Shown here: one piece after another, positions 26,653-35,497 of the stretch
How positions within the stretch are numbered: the stretch's first letter is position 1
Layout: each line of letters starts with the position of its first letter
Source of the DNA: Hymenobacter polaris
GTDB lineage: Bacteria > Bacteroidota > Bacteroidia > Cytophagales > Hymenobacteraceae
Direction of reading: 5' to 3'
DNA: 64,000 nt
NCBI RefSeq assembly: GCF_012927305.1
Contig: NZ_JABBGH010000002.1
Location: 1,240,001 to 1,304,000, forward strand
The notes under the pieces: model-generated
The model's input: only the letters and a program-made list of their open reading frames with translations
Databases searched by the model: none
Told to the model about the DNA's origin: nothing
Made by a program: the position numbers and the translations under genes

Positions 26653-27273
26653 CTATTTGGTAAGCTGAATAACGACCGGCACCCGGTTGCTGCCCGAGCC
26701 GGCTTCGGTGGTATTGGTAATGATATTAGGGTCGGTGAAGTTGCCACCCAGGATGCGCACCCGCTTCAGCGAGTTCTCGTAACAAGTGCAGCAGCCATCG
26801 GCCTGGTAGCGCCCAATCACCCGGATGCGGTCGAGCGAGAAAGTGGTGAAGGTGTGCTTCTTGAACGTGCCGGCGCTGTCCTGCGGCACGTAGAGGCGGT
26901 AGCGGTAGCGGCTGATGTTACCGCCCGCCGTGGCCGCCGCAAACGGGGCATTATTGCTCAGAATAAGCAGGCCTGTCGTATCAACGCTGATAGGACTAGC
27001 TGCCAGGCGTCTTTTTAGCGTGTTATTCACACGCTGACTGCGCACCAGCGGTAGCGAGTCAAGGCTGAGGCCGGCTCTGGTACTATCGTAGCGCGCCAGG
27101 TATACGGTAGCTATTTCAGTATTGCTGAAGGCATTGGCGCCTTGCGTTCTGAACGAGAAATATAGCGAGTCGGCCAGCAAGTCCTGGCAGTCGCAGGGAG
27201 TGTTGCCGCAGCAGCCAGCCAGCAGCACTAGCAGGGGGGAGCCCAACAGGGCCAGCAGAAGTTTACGAAGCAT
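26653..27273 (-). CDS. Lipoprotein with Cys-rich N-terminus, unknown function
   Basis: This 206-residue protein has a type II signal peptide ending in LLVLLAGC. The mature N-terminus is unusually Cys-rich (CCGNTPCDCQDLL), and a second cluster (DGCCTCYENSL) lies near residue 150. The rest is predicted beta-rich, with no domain I recognise. The cysteine clusters could bind metal or form disulfides. The ATG at 27273 fits the lipobox; earlier starts would add a Pro/Arg-rich, non-signal sequence. A long hairpin lies between it and the preceding lipoprotein gene. Confidence 0.65.
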   Translation of the reverse strand: MLRKLLLALLGSPLLVLLAGCCGNTPCDCQDLLADSLYFSFRTQGANAFSNTEIATVYLARYDSTRAGLSLDSLPLVRSQRVNNTLKRRLAASPISVDTTGLLILSNNAPFAAATAGGNISRYRYRLYVPQDSAGTFKKHTFTTFSLDRIRVIGRYQADGCCTCYENSLKRVRILGGNFTDPNIITNTTEAGSGSNRVPVVIQLTK

Positions 27274-27290
27274 ACGGATACCTAAACGAA

Positions 27291-27336
27291 CACCCGGCCC
27301 GGGCAGTGTGCGGCGGCGCACTGCCCGGGCCGGGTG
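27291..27336. repeat. 18-bp perfect GC-rich inverted repeat
   Basis: The arms 27291-27308 and 27319-27336 are perfectly complementary, with a 10-nt loop. It lies between two same-strand lipoprotein genes. On the minus strand it is followed by the weak T-run TTCGTTT, so it may attenuate or end transcription of the upstream gene. Confidence 0.75.
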
Positions 27337-27357
27337 GCAAAGGTCGGGCGGGGCAGC

Positions 27358-28011
27358 TTAGCGGCCGTCGCCGGCCGAAGCGGCGTTGCTTACTTGCCCG
27401 CCGGCCAGCATCAGCGTGCGCAGGCGCGTCGAGGCGGTATCGAGCTGGGGCCGAATCTGGGCTAGGGCCTCGCGCAGGGCAATAACGTCGGCCAGACGCG
27501 GCGCGTCGGTTTGCGAGTAGCCGTGGTACATGGCCACTTTTACGTTGGAAGTGCCTTTGCCCACGTAGGTGCCCAGCAGCTCGCCGCTGGCGTTCATCAT
27601 TTGCACCTCGGCTTGCAAGTCGGTTTTATACCACTCCAGCGGGGCACCTACTACGCTGGGCGCCAGCATGGTAAGTACCTGGGCGGCTTGTAGGCTGCGG
27701 CCAGTGCGGTTGGTGTGCACTTTGGTTACTACCAGGCGGGCGTAGCCGTAGGTGACCGAGTCGGTAGGCTCCAGAATGTTGCGCTGCAGCTCGGCCTTGA
27801 ACATGCGGAGCGGGTCTTCGGGCAGGGCACCATCGTTCATGGCCAGCGGGCCGGGGTCGGCAGTGATTTCCAGCGGGGGCAGGCGCTTGCTGATAACGGC
27901 CGTGGGCGTGGAGGTGAACATGCCCTTCGATGATTTGCAGCCGCCTAGGCCCGTAGCCAGGGTTAGCAGCGCGAGCCCGCACGAACCGATAACTGTGGAG
28001 GTAAGCTTCAT
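27358..28011 (-). CDS. Lipoprotein of unknown function
   Basis: This 217-residue protein has a lipoprotein signal ending in LATGLGGC at Cys25, so it is probably anchored to an envelope membrane. The mature part is about 190 residues of mixed alpha/beta character with no motif I recognise. A conserved-looking core is SVTYGYARLVVTKVHTNRTG. It is transcribed in the same direction as the Cys-rich lipoprotein 84 nt downstream, with a hairpin between. The two may form a small envelope operon; function is unknown. Confidence 0.7.
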   Translation of the reverse strand: MKLTSTVIGSCGLALLTLATGLGGCKSSKGMFTSTPTAVISKRLPPLEITADPGPLAMNDGALPEDPLRMFKAELQRNILEPTDSVTYGYARLVVTKVHTNRTGRSLQAAQVLTMLAPSVVGAPLEWYKTDLQAEVQMMNASGELLGTYVGKGTSNVKVAMYHGYSQTDAPRLADVIALREALAQIRPQLDTASTRLRTLMLAGGQVSNAASAGDGR

Positions 28012-28599
28012 AAGTAGAAAGTGTAAAAATCGTTGTTATACCTGAGGATAGTATTATTGCTAGAAGAAGTTGAATATGCTGGTAAATACTACGCAGTCAG
28101 CTTAATTGCGCCTCTAAATTACTGCTTTTGCCCTGAATAGGCGCAAGGCAATAATAGCAAATTTCCACTTTTATTGAAATTCATGGGTTAAACGCGCTGG
28201 TTTAGCTTTAGTTAGCAGCCTGCGTAAAAAAACGGATGTTAGCCAGCAGCACAACGTAGAAATACCCAAAACTGTGTGAAGTGCTGGTAGCCCTCGCTTA
28301 ACAACCCGCTTGCCTAAGCGGCAGGTGACGGGAAGCTGCCCGCGCCGCCCAGCAAGACTAGGGGGGTGGGGCAGGCGGCGAAAAACAAGAGTGTCCGCGC
28401 CGCCGACGTGCGCCGCCACCGACTGGGGGAGCAACGCTGCCGCGAAAAATTAGGTTGCCCATTGCAGCCACCGCACACCCTAACTTAGGAAGGGGCCCTA
28501 GAACAGCAACAGCGCTAAGTCAGGATTTGCCGTATGAGTCCCAGAATTTGCTCTGGCGCACTTTCAGTTCGCACGTTACCTCTTTCACCTTTTCACTTT
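28012..28599. other. 588-nt intergenic region
   Basis: This stretch separates the divergently transcribed lipoprotein and DUF4292 genes and must hold both promoters. The part nearest 28020-28180 is AT-rich. An 87-codon minus-strand open frame at 28171-28434 has no family resemblance, and I treat it as chance. I see no RNA gene. Confidence 0.55.
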
Positions 28600-29403
28600 A
28601 TGAATAAAGCAGCCCTGCTGCTGGCTGGGTTGGCCCTCGCCAGCTGCCACCGCGCCGCCAATGTCAAGTCCGGCTCGGTTTCGGCCGGTACCTCTACGCC
28701 CGTTGCCCAGCCCGTTACCACGCCCGCCGGCGTGAAGACCGCCAATACCAACTTCAAGTACCTGAATGGGCGCGGCAAGGTGCACTTTAAGCGCAAAGAC
28801 ACAGACCAATCGGCTAACTTCGCCTTACGCATCAACCGCGACTCGGCCATCTGGCTGTCGGGCTCGCTGCTGGGTATTGAGGGGGTGCGCGCCCTGCTCA
28901 CGCCCGACTCGGTGCGGGTGGTGAACCGCCTGCAAAAGACTTACTTCGCCGGCGACTACGCCTACCTGAGCCAGCTGCTGAACGTGCCCGTGAGCTACCA
29001 GCAGATGCAGGCCATCTTGCTGGGCGACTACCAGCCCGCCCCTAAAGGCGCCCTGCCGATAGTGAAGCAAGAGGGTGACAACCAGAGCGTAACTTATCCC
29101 CAGGCGCCCCTGATACTGGAGCAGCTGGTGAGCCAGAGCACCGGCCGCCTGCAGCAGCTGAAGGTAAGCGAGAGTAACGCTCAGCGCAGCCTCACCGTGG
29201 GCTACACCGATTTTCAGGCGCCTACCGGCTCGCCGCTGCCCTTCGCCTTCACCACCAACGTGCTGGGCCAGCAGGGCGCGGGCGCCGAAGCCACCTCGGC
29301 CACCCTCAACTACCAGAAGGTAGAGGTAGGCGCCGGCCGCCTCGATTTTCCCTTCAGCATCCCCAGCGGCTACAAGAAGGAGACGCGAGTAGGCAAGAAG
29401 TAG
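28600..29403 (+). CDS. DUF4292-family lipoprotein
   Basis: This 267-residue protein has a lipoprotein signal ending in LALASC and the DUF4292 pattern RGKVHFKRKDTDQSANFALRI, with SIWLSGSLLGIEGVRALLTPD. The fold resembles LolA/LolB-like or outer-membrane lipoproteins. DUF4292 genes very often lie directly before an EnvC/M23 gene in Bacteroidetes, as here, so a role in cell-wall or outer-membrane maintenance is likely. The ATG at 28600 is the only start that gives a proper signal. A hairpin ending the gene contains CCCTAGGG in its loop. Confidence 0.85.
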   Translation: MNKAALLLAGLALASCHRAANVKSGSVSAGTSTPVAQPVTTPAGVKTANTNFKYLNGRGKVHFKRKDTDQSANFALRINRDSAIWLSGSLLGIEGVRALLTPDSVRVVNRLQKTYFAGDYAYLSQLLNVPVSYQQMQAILLGDYQPAPKGALPIVKQEGDNQSVTYPQAPLILEQLVSQSTGRLQQLKVSESNAQRSLTVGYTDFQAPTGSPLPFAFTTNVLGQQGAGAEATSATLNYQKVEVGAGRLDFPFSIPSGYKKETRVGKK

Positions 29404-29424
29404 TAGCGCCTCATTGATGGCTGC

Positions 29425-29473
29425 AGCACAAAGCCGGCTGACTGCCCTAGGGGTGGTTGGCCGGCTTTGTGCT
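29425..29473 (+). terminator. Hairpin 3' of the DUF4292 gene
   Basis: Fourteen-bp arms (29425-29438 and 29460-29473) surround a 21-nt loop that contains CCCTAGGG at 29445-29452. There is no long T-run after it, so termination is plausible but partial readthrough into the EnvC-like gene may occur. Confidence 0.55.
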
Positions 29474-29630
29474 AGCTAAGAGGAGATGCCAGGCCGCTGC
29501 TAAGCGCAGGATGGTGCTGGCTTTGGTGGAAGCCGCTGGCTGCCTGCTGGGCGCGGCGCGGCAGCGGTGGGGCCGCCAGCCGGTTAGTCGTGCGTTACTT
29601 TGTAGAGCGGCCGGCTGGCCGCGTTTGCCC

Positions 29631-31196
29631 GTGACTTTCGCACCACTACTTTCTGCTCTTTACCGAAGCCTAGGCCCGCTGCTGCTGCTGCTGCTACTGG
29701 CGGGGCCCGTGGCCGCGCAGCACCGCCGCCCGGCCACCAAGGGCAAGCCGGCGGCCAAAACCAAGAGCAATGCGCCGGCCAAAGCAAAAAGCAGCGCCCA
29801 GGCCCCTAGGGCCCGGCGCACCAAAAAGGGCCGCTCAGCTGAGGAGGAACCCGCGCCGCGCCGCGGCCGCACCAGCCGCCGCGAGCGGCCCGCCGCTGCC
29901 AAAAGCAAGGCCCAGCTGGAGCGGGAGCGCCAAGCCAACCTCAGTCGCATTGCCGAGGCGGGGCAAGTGCTCACCCAAACCACCCAGAAAAAGCAAGCGA
30001 CCCTCGGGCAGCTCAACGTCATCAAGGAGAAGCTGACGGTGAAGCAGGGCCAGATTCAGCACATCTCGACCCAGCTCACGGGCATCGAGCGCAACGTGCA
30101 CCACACCACCCAGCAGGTGCTAAGCACCACCGAGCAGCTGGCCCGCCTCAAGCAAGAGTACGGGCGGCTGCTCTACACGGCCTCCAAAACCAGCAGCGGC
30201 TTCAACCAGCTTATGTTTTTGTTTGCGGCCGAGTCGTTCAATCAGTTCGTGCAGCGCCTGCGCTACGTGCACCAGTACACCCAGCAGCGCCAGCAGCAAG
30301 CCCTGCGCATCGTGATGGCGCAGCAGCAGCTAGGGCAGCAGCTCGACGGCCTCACGCGCCAGCGTCAGCGCCAGCAGCGCCTGCTAAAAACTCAGCTGGT
30401 AGAAAGCAAAAATCTGCTAGGCCTCAAGAGCCAGCAGGATGAGGTGGTGCAGCAGTTGAGCCAGCAGGAGCAGGGCCTGCGCCAGGAGCTGGCCGAGCGC
30501 CAGCAGGCCGTGGCCCGCCTTGATGAGCTGATTGCCCAGCGCGTGCGCGAGGAAATTGCCCGCGCCGCCCGCGCCGCCCGCCTGGCCGCCGCGGCGGCCC
30601 GCCGCCGCGCTGAAGCCCGCGCCACGGCCGCCGCCCGCCGCGCCCGCCGCAGCGAAGCCCCGGCCTCGGCCGACGAGGAGGGCGGCGACCCCAGCGCCAA
30701 CCCTGACAGCGACAACCCCGAAGAAACCAGCGCCGACCGCAGCGCCCGCCGCGTGGCCCTCACGCCCGAAACGGCGGCCGTATCGGCCAACTTTGCCGAC
30801 AACCGCGGGCGGCTGCCCTGGCCGGTGGCGCACGGCTTCGTGGCCCAGCACTTTGGGCGGCACCCGCACCCGGTGCTCAAGCACGTGACGGTGGACAACC
30901 GCGGCGTGGACATTCAAACCAACCAGGGCGAGGCGGTGCGGGCCGTGGCGCCCGGCCGGGTGCTGACGGTGGCCCAGGTGCCGGGCATGGGCACCATCGT
31001 GATGGTGCAGCACGGCGAATACTTCACGGTATATGCCAAGCTGCGCGGCGTGAGCGTGCACGAGGGCCAGCAGCTCAGCGCCCGCGAGCCCCTAGGCACC
31101 GCCGCCACCGACGCCGACGGTACTGCCCAGGTACAGTTCCAGGTTTGGCGCAATTCGGCCAACCTCAATCCCGAAAACTGGTTGGGCAGGAAGTAA
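29631..31196 (+). CDS. EnvC-like murein hydrolase activator
   Basis: A putative GTG start at 29631 gives a 521-residue protein with a signal peptide (core LLLLLLLAGPVAAQ), a basic Ala/Lys-rich linker, a coiled coil of about 230 residues, and a C-terminal LytM domain (RGVDIQTNQGEAVRAVAPG to the end). The LytM zinc residues are lost: the His of HxGxD is Asn (NRGVD), and the second His motif reads VQFQVW. It should therefore activate amidases rather than cut peptidoglycan itself, like EnvC. No ATG lies near the signal; in-frame starts at 29457 and 29511 would add residues with no function visible. A near-consensus TTACTTTG lies before the GTG. It lies downstream of the DUF4292 gene. Confidence 0.85.
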   Translation: MTFAPLLSALYRSLGPLLLLLLLAGPVAAQHRRPATKGKPAAKTKSNAPAKAKSSAQAPRARRTKKGRSAEEEPAPRRGRTSRRERPAAAKSKAQLERERQANLSRIAEAGQVLTQTTQKKQATLGQLNVIKEKLTVKQGQIQHISTQLTGIERNVHHTTQQVLSTTEQLARLKQEYGRLLYTASKTSSGFNQLMFLFAAESFNQFVQRLRYVHQYTQQRQQQALRIVMAQQQLGQQLDGLTRQRQRQQRLLKTQLVESKNLLGLKSQQDEVVQQLSQQEQGLRQELAERQQAVARLDELIAQRVREEIARAARAARLAAAAARRRAEARATAAARRARRSEAPASADEEGGDPSANPDSDNPEETSADRSARRVALTPETAAVSANFADNRGRLPWPVAHGFVAQHFGRHPHPVLKHVTVDNRGVDIQTNQGEAVRAVAPGRVLTVAQVPGMGTIVMVQHGEYFTVYAKLRGVSVHEGQQLSAREPLGTAATDADGTAQVQFQVWRNSANLNPENWLGRK

Positions 31197-31210
31197 TTAG
31201 TCACCAGTCA

Positions 31211-34200
31211 TTATCTCATCATCTCCACCCAGCCTTTGATGGCGGGCGAGTTGTCGGCGGGGGTGATGAGGTAGTAGTAGATGCCGGGGGCCAGGCCCGC
31301 GCCGTCCCAGGTGTTTTGATAGGCGGCGTCTTCGTACACCTGCTGGCCCCAGCGCGAAAACACTTGCAGGCGCGGCGCGCAGCCCCCCAGGCGCGGGGCA
31401 AAGCGGTCGTTCTGGCCGTCGCCGTTGGGTGTGAACACGTTGGGAATGAGCATACCCTGCACCACTATGGGCGGCAGGCCCAACTGCTGCGAACAGCGGT
31501 TCTGGTTGTAGCGCACCGACACGCGGGGGCGGAAGGTGCCGGCCGCGCGGTAGGTGTGCGTCACGTCGAAGCCCGTTACGGCGGTGCTATCGTCGCCGAA
31601 GTACCAGGTTACTACTGCGTCGGTGGGCAGGGTGGCGGGGTCCTGGCGGTAGTGCAGCAGCAGCGGGGCCACGCTGGTGGGCGTGCAGGTGCCCGGCACC
31701 AGGCTAGGGGCTAGAGTGGGCGCGGCCAGCAGCGTGATGCGGCGCGTGGTTTGCGAGGGGCAGGTAGTGGCGGCGCCCACCAGGTAGGTGAGCACGTAGG
31801 TGCCCGCCGCTGTGGGCGGGATAAATACGCCGCCCGCCGACACGCCGGGCCCGCTCCAGGTGCCACCCGCCGGCAAGCCACGCAAGCTGAACGGGCGCGT
31901 GGCGCCGGGGCACAGCACCGTATCGGGGGGCGCCACGGCCACGAAGGCGGGCATCACCTGGATGGTGGTAGTGGCTTGGCTGGCCAGGTTGGCGCACACC
32001 GAGTTGGCCAGCACCGTGTAGGTCAGCGTATGGGTGCCCACTAGGCCCGCGGCGGGCGTGAAGACGTAGCCCGCCGCCACCGAGCCCGACACGCCCGGCC
32101 CACTCCAGGTGCCGCCCGCCGGACTGCCGCCCGTGAGGGCTACCGGGGCGTTGGTGGCGCACACGGCCCCTAGGGGCTGCACGACGGCTTGGGGCGGGGC
32201 CGATACCGTTACCAGCACCTGGGCGGTGGCTTCGCAGGTGCCATTGGCGGTAGGCACCGAGTAGGTAAGGGTTTGGCGCACGCTGCCCAGGGCCGGGTTG
32301 GGGGTGAAGGTGTAGCCGGTGCGGGCCGAGCCCGCTACGCCGGGCCCGCTCCAGGTGCCGCCCGCGGGCCGGCCGCTGGGCAGCGCCACCGGGCCGCTGT
32401 TCGAGCACAGGGCGAAGTCGGCGCCGGCCGTGGCACCCAGCACCGCCACCTGCCGGGTGGCCGAACTGGGGCAGGGCGTGTTGGCCCCCACGGTGTAAGT
32501 GATGGTGAAGATGCCCGCCCCGGCCGCAGCCGGCGAAAACGTATTGCCCACCACGCCCGGCCCGCTAAACACGCCCCCCGCCGGGCTGCCTTGCAGCGCC
32601 ACGGTGGGCGGCGCCACGCCCGCCTGCAGGCAGTAAGTATCCTGCGGTAAAGGGGCTAGGGCGGCCGTCTGCACGGGCGCCACCGTGATTACTTGCCGGG
32701 CCGTGACGGTGCAGGCGGTCGTCACGCCCGTCAGCGTGTAAGTAAGCGTTTGCACGCCCACCAGTGCCACCGCAGGCGTGAAAACGTAGCCCGCCGCCAC
32801 CGAGCCCGACACGCCCGGCCCGCTCCAGGTGCCGCCGGCCGGCGTGCCGCTTAGTGTTACTGCCCCCGAGTTGGCGCACACCGTGCGGTCGCTGCCTACG
32901 GTAGCCACGGTGGGCTCGAAGTTGATTTTGAAGGCCGCGTTGTTGCACAGTGCCTGGCCGTTGGTGCTTTTCGAGCCGTTGACGGTGGAGTAAGTGTAGG
33001 CGCCCGGCGGCACTGGGAAGCCGGTGGTGCTGAAGCACGAGCACACCGCCGCGTAAACCACCCCCCTAGGGTCAAAGCGCGAGGTGCCGCCGTCCACGTG
33101 GTCGCCGGTCGAGTAGGGCGTGGCGTTGCCGTAGTAGGTGCCGTAGGCCAGGCTGCTGAGGCCGGCCGAGAACTGCACCAGGTAAAAGTCGGAGCCTTGG
33201 CCGGGCGTGTCGGGCGTGGTGCGCACGGCGTTGGGCGTGGTAGGCATGCCATCGGTGTAGCCGTTTTGCGACTGGTACCCGGCGTAGGTATAAGCCACCT
33301 GGTTGGTTTGCCCACCCCAGCCGCAGGCATACACCCGGTCGCACTGGTCTACCAGAAAGGCGGTGGGCGAAATATCAATCGTGCTGCGGCCGCTGCCAAA
33401 CACCGTGCTCACTTGCAGCGTGGCCAGGTCGGCGCTGAGCTTACTGATGAACTGCCGGCTGCCGGCGTTGCGGTACGTACCCGCCGTTACGGGCCAGGTG
33501 CCTAGGGTCTGGCCCAGCAGGTACACCCCGCCATCGGCCCCGAGCTGCACAAAAAAGGCTTGGTCGTAGGCGCTGGTACCTAGGAAAGTGGCCCGCTGCA
33601 CGGCGCTGCCATCGGCCGCGATGCGCGCCACGAAGCCATCGACGCCGCCCTTGCTGGTGGGCTGATAGCCGCCCGTGGTGCCCGGCAGGCTGGCGCTAAG
33701 CGTGCCGCCCGCCGCGTACACGTTGCCGCTGCCATCGAGCTGCAGCGAGTAGGCCGCGTCGGCGGCGCTGCCACCCAGCAAGCCGCTCCAGCCCAGGCTG
33801 GTAAAGTCGGGGTTGAGCTTGCAGAGCACCGCGTCGGAGGTGCCGCCGCGGTAGCTGGGGCCAAAGCTGCCGGCGGTGGTGGGGAAGTCGGCCGAAGCCG
33901 ACACCGAGGCCAGGTACACGTTGCCCTGGGCGTCGGTGAGCACGTCGCCGCGCAGGGCGTCGCCGTAGTTCTGGGGCAGCTGCCGGGTGGCGGATGTAGC
34001 CACGTAGGCCGCTATGCCGTCGTTGGCGCTGCCGCCTAGGTAGGTCGAGGCCAGCAAGCTGCCGCCGTTGGCGGCCAGGCGGCTCACCACGATGTCGGTG
34101 CCGTTGGTGACCTCGTAGGGGTAGCCAGGGTCGCCAAAGGGCTGCACCGACGTGCCGCCCTTGAAGCCGCGCTGCACCGCCCCGCGCGTAGTAGGGTAGT

Positions 34201-35290
34201 TGGTCGAGGCTGTGCTGCCCAGCACAATCAACTCATTATTAGCGTTTACTACCAGGCTACTCGGAAAGTCGGCCCGGTCGCCGCCCAGGTAGGTGGCCCA
34301 CACCCGCGAGGCCGCCCCGTTCACGGCCGGGTTGTACTTGATGAGCGCGATGTCGATGACGCCGCCGAACGTGGTTTGGAACGCGCCGCCGCTAGTCGGG
34401 AAGCTGGGCAGCGCAAAGCCGTCGTTCAGCACGATGCCGCCCGAGTACATGTTGCCCGCGTTGTCGTAGGTGGCCGTGAAGCCCCAGTTGCTGCCCAGCG
34501 CCCCCGAGTAGGTCGAGAAAATCACCGTGGGGTCGATGACCAGCGGCCGGGCGTGGTCGTAGGCGCCCAGCTCAAACGACACGATACTTTCTTCGGGGTC
34601 CAGCCGGTAGGCGCAGGCCACGGGCTGGCGCGCGCCGCTGGCGAGGTCGAGCTGGTAGGCTTGCGGGTGCAGCTCGGTGAGGTCGCCCACGGTGGTGCCC
34701 ACGTGCAGCTGGCCGTCGGCGCTCACACTCAGGCTGGTGGCGCCCTCGTAGCGCAGGCGCACTTGCCCAGGGTCGGCCCCGGCGGCCAGCTCCAGGTCGT
34801 ACTCTAGGTGCTGGGTGGCGTTTTCGTACAGCCGCACGTCGATGCCCGGCCAGGGCTGCTGGTAGCTTACTTGTCGGTAGCCGGCAGCGGCCGGGGCCCA
34901 GTGGGCGGGGTCGTTGCCGCTCAGGTAGTTGTGGGTGCCGCTGGTGGCCTGCGCGGGTTGCAGCGGCGCGCTGGCCCTAGCCCCCTCAAAGCGCACCCAG
35001 AGCTGGTGGCCGCGCAGCGCCTCGCCGCTGCCGCGCGCCCCGGCGGGGGCGTCGTGGTCGTGGGGGTGGGGCAGGGGCTGCATCAGCACGTAGCGCAAGG
35101 CGCTGCCTTCCAAGTACAAGTGCCCGCCCGGCACGGCCGCCCCGTAGCGCACGCCGGCCGGCCACTGCCCCTGGTTCTGGATAAATTCCAGCGACTGGTC
35201 GTCGGGCGGTGGGGTGGCCAGGTGGGGCTGCGCGTGGCCCGTGGCAGCCAGCGCAAGAAAGAGGTAGAAGCAGTAAAGAAATTGTTTCAT
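31211..35290 (-). CDS. Giant SBBP-repeat/T9SS type B secreted protein
   Basis: This 1359-residue protein has a signal peptide (ending TGHAQ). Then come SBBP-type beta-propeller repeats, with ASTYLGGSANDGI-like units at roughly residues 280-800. Five Ig/PKD-like repeats of about 82 residues follow, each starting with a PAGGTWSGPGV-type motif. The C-terminal gliding-associated sorting domain reads LIPNVFTPNGDGQNDRF. It would be exported through the T9SS and attached at the surface as type B cargo. The ATG at 35290 is right after the signal-like leader; the frame continues 55 codons upstream without signal features. Repeats 2 and 5 are almost identical in DNA. The role may be adhesion or gliding. 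Confidence 0.85.
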   Translation of the reverse strand: MKQFLYCFYLFLALAATGHAQPHLATPPPDDQSLEFIQNQGQWPAGVRYGAAVPGGHLYLEGSALRYVLMQPLPHPHDHDAPAGARGSGEALRGHQLWVRFEGARASAPLQPAQATSGTHNYLSGNDPAHWAPAAAGYRQVSYQQPWPGIDVRLYENATQHLEYDLELAAGADPGQVRLRYEGATSLSVSADGQLHVGTTVGDLTELHPQAYQLDLASGARQPVACAYRLDPEESIVSFELGAYDHARPLVIDPTVIFSTYSGALGSNWGFTATYDNAGNMYSGGIVLNDGFALPSFPTSGGAFQTTFGGVIDIALIKYNPAVNGAASRVWATYLGGDRADFPSSLVVNANNELIVLGSTASTNYPTTRGAVQRGFKGGTSVQPFGDPGYPYEVTNGTDIVVSRLAANGGSLLASTYLGGSANDGIAAYVATSATRQLPQNYGDALRGDVLTDAQGNVYLASVSASADFPTTAGSFGPSYRGGTSDAVLCKLNPDFTSLGWSGLLGGSAADAAYSLQLDGSGNVYAAGGTLSASLPGTTGGYQPTSKGGVDGFVARIAADGSAVQRATFLGTSAYDQAFFVQLGADGGVYLLGQTLGTWPVTAGTYRNAGSRQFISKLSADLATLQVSTVFGSGRSTIDISPTAFLVDQCDRVYACGWGGQTNQVAYTYAGYQSQNGYTDGMPTTPNAVRTTPDTPGQGSDFYLVQFSAGLSSLAYGTYYGNATPYSTGDHVDGGTSRFDPRGVVYAAVCSCFSTTGFPVPPGAYTYSTVNGSKSTNGQALCNNAAFKINFEPTVATVGSDRTVCANSGAVTLSGTPAGGTWSGPGVSGSVAAGYVFTPAVALVGVQTLTYTLTGVTTACTVTARQVITVAPVQTAALAPLPQDTYCLQAGVAPPTVALQGSPAGGVFSGPGVVGNTFSPAAAGAGIFTITYTVGANTPCPSSATRQVAVLGATAGADFALCSNSGPVALPSGRPAGGTWSGPGVAGSARTGYTFTPNPALGSVRQTLTYSVPTANGTCEATAQVLVTVSAPPQAVVQPLGAVCATNAPVALTGGSPAGGTWSGPGVSGSVAAGYVFTPAAGLVGTHTLTYTVLANSVCANLASQATTTIQVMPAFVAVAPPDTVLCPGATRPFSLRGLPAGGTWSGPGVSAGGVFIPPTAAGTYVLTYLVGAATTCPSQTTRRITLLAAPTLAPSLVPGTCTPTSVAPLLLHYRQDPATLPTDAVVTWYFGDDSTAVTGFDVTHTYRAAGTFRPRVSVRYNQNRCSQQLGLPPIVVQGMLIPNVFTPNGDGQNDRFAPRLGGCAPRLQVFSRWGQQVYEDAAYQNTWDGAGLAPGIYYYLITPADNSPAIKGWVEMMR

Positions 35291-35497
35291 AGCGAGTGAA
35301 AAATCCCGGTAAGTAAAGCTACGCCGAGCCACCACAATACCCGGCGGGCGGCGGCGTATTTTTGCGGCGGCGGCTGGCCAAGGCTGCCGCCGCATCGGCC
35401 AGCCCCAGGCCCCTGCGGCGGCCAAAGGCCGGCCAGCCTGGTTCGCTGCCCCCACGTAAGCTGCCCTGCCGGCCGTAGCTGCCCCCGTTTTTTAGTT

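Noticed and set aside
28171-28434. An 87-codon minus-strand frame in the intergenic region
   Set aside because: No promoter-like element near its start, no family resemblance, and composition unlike the neighbouring genes.
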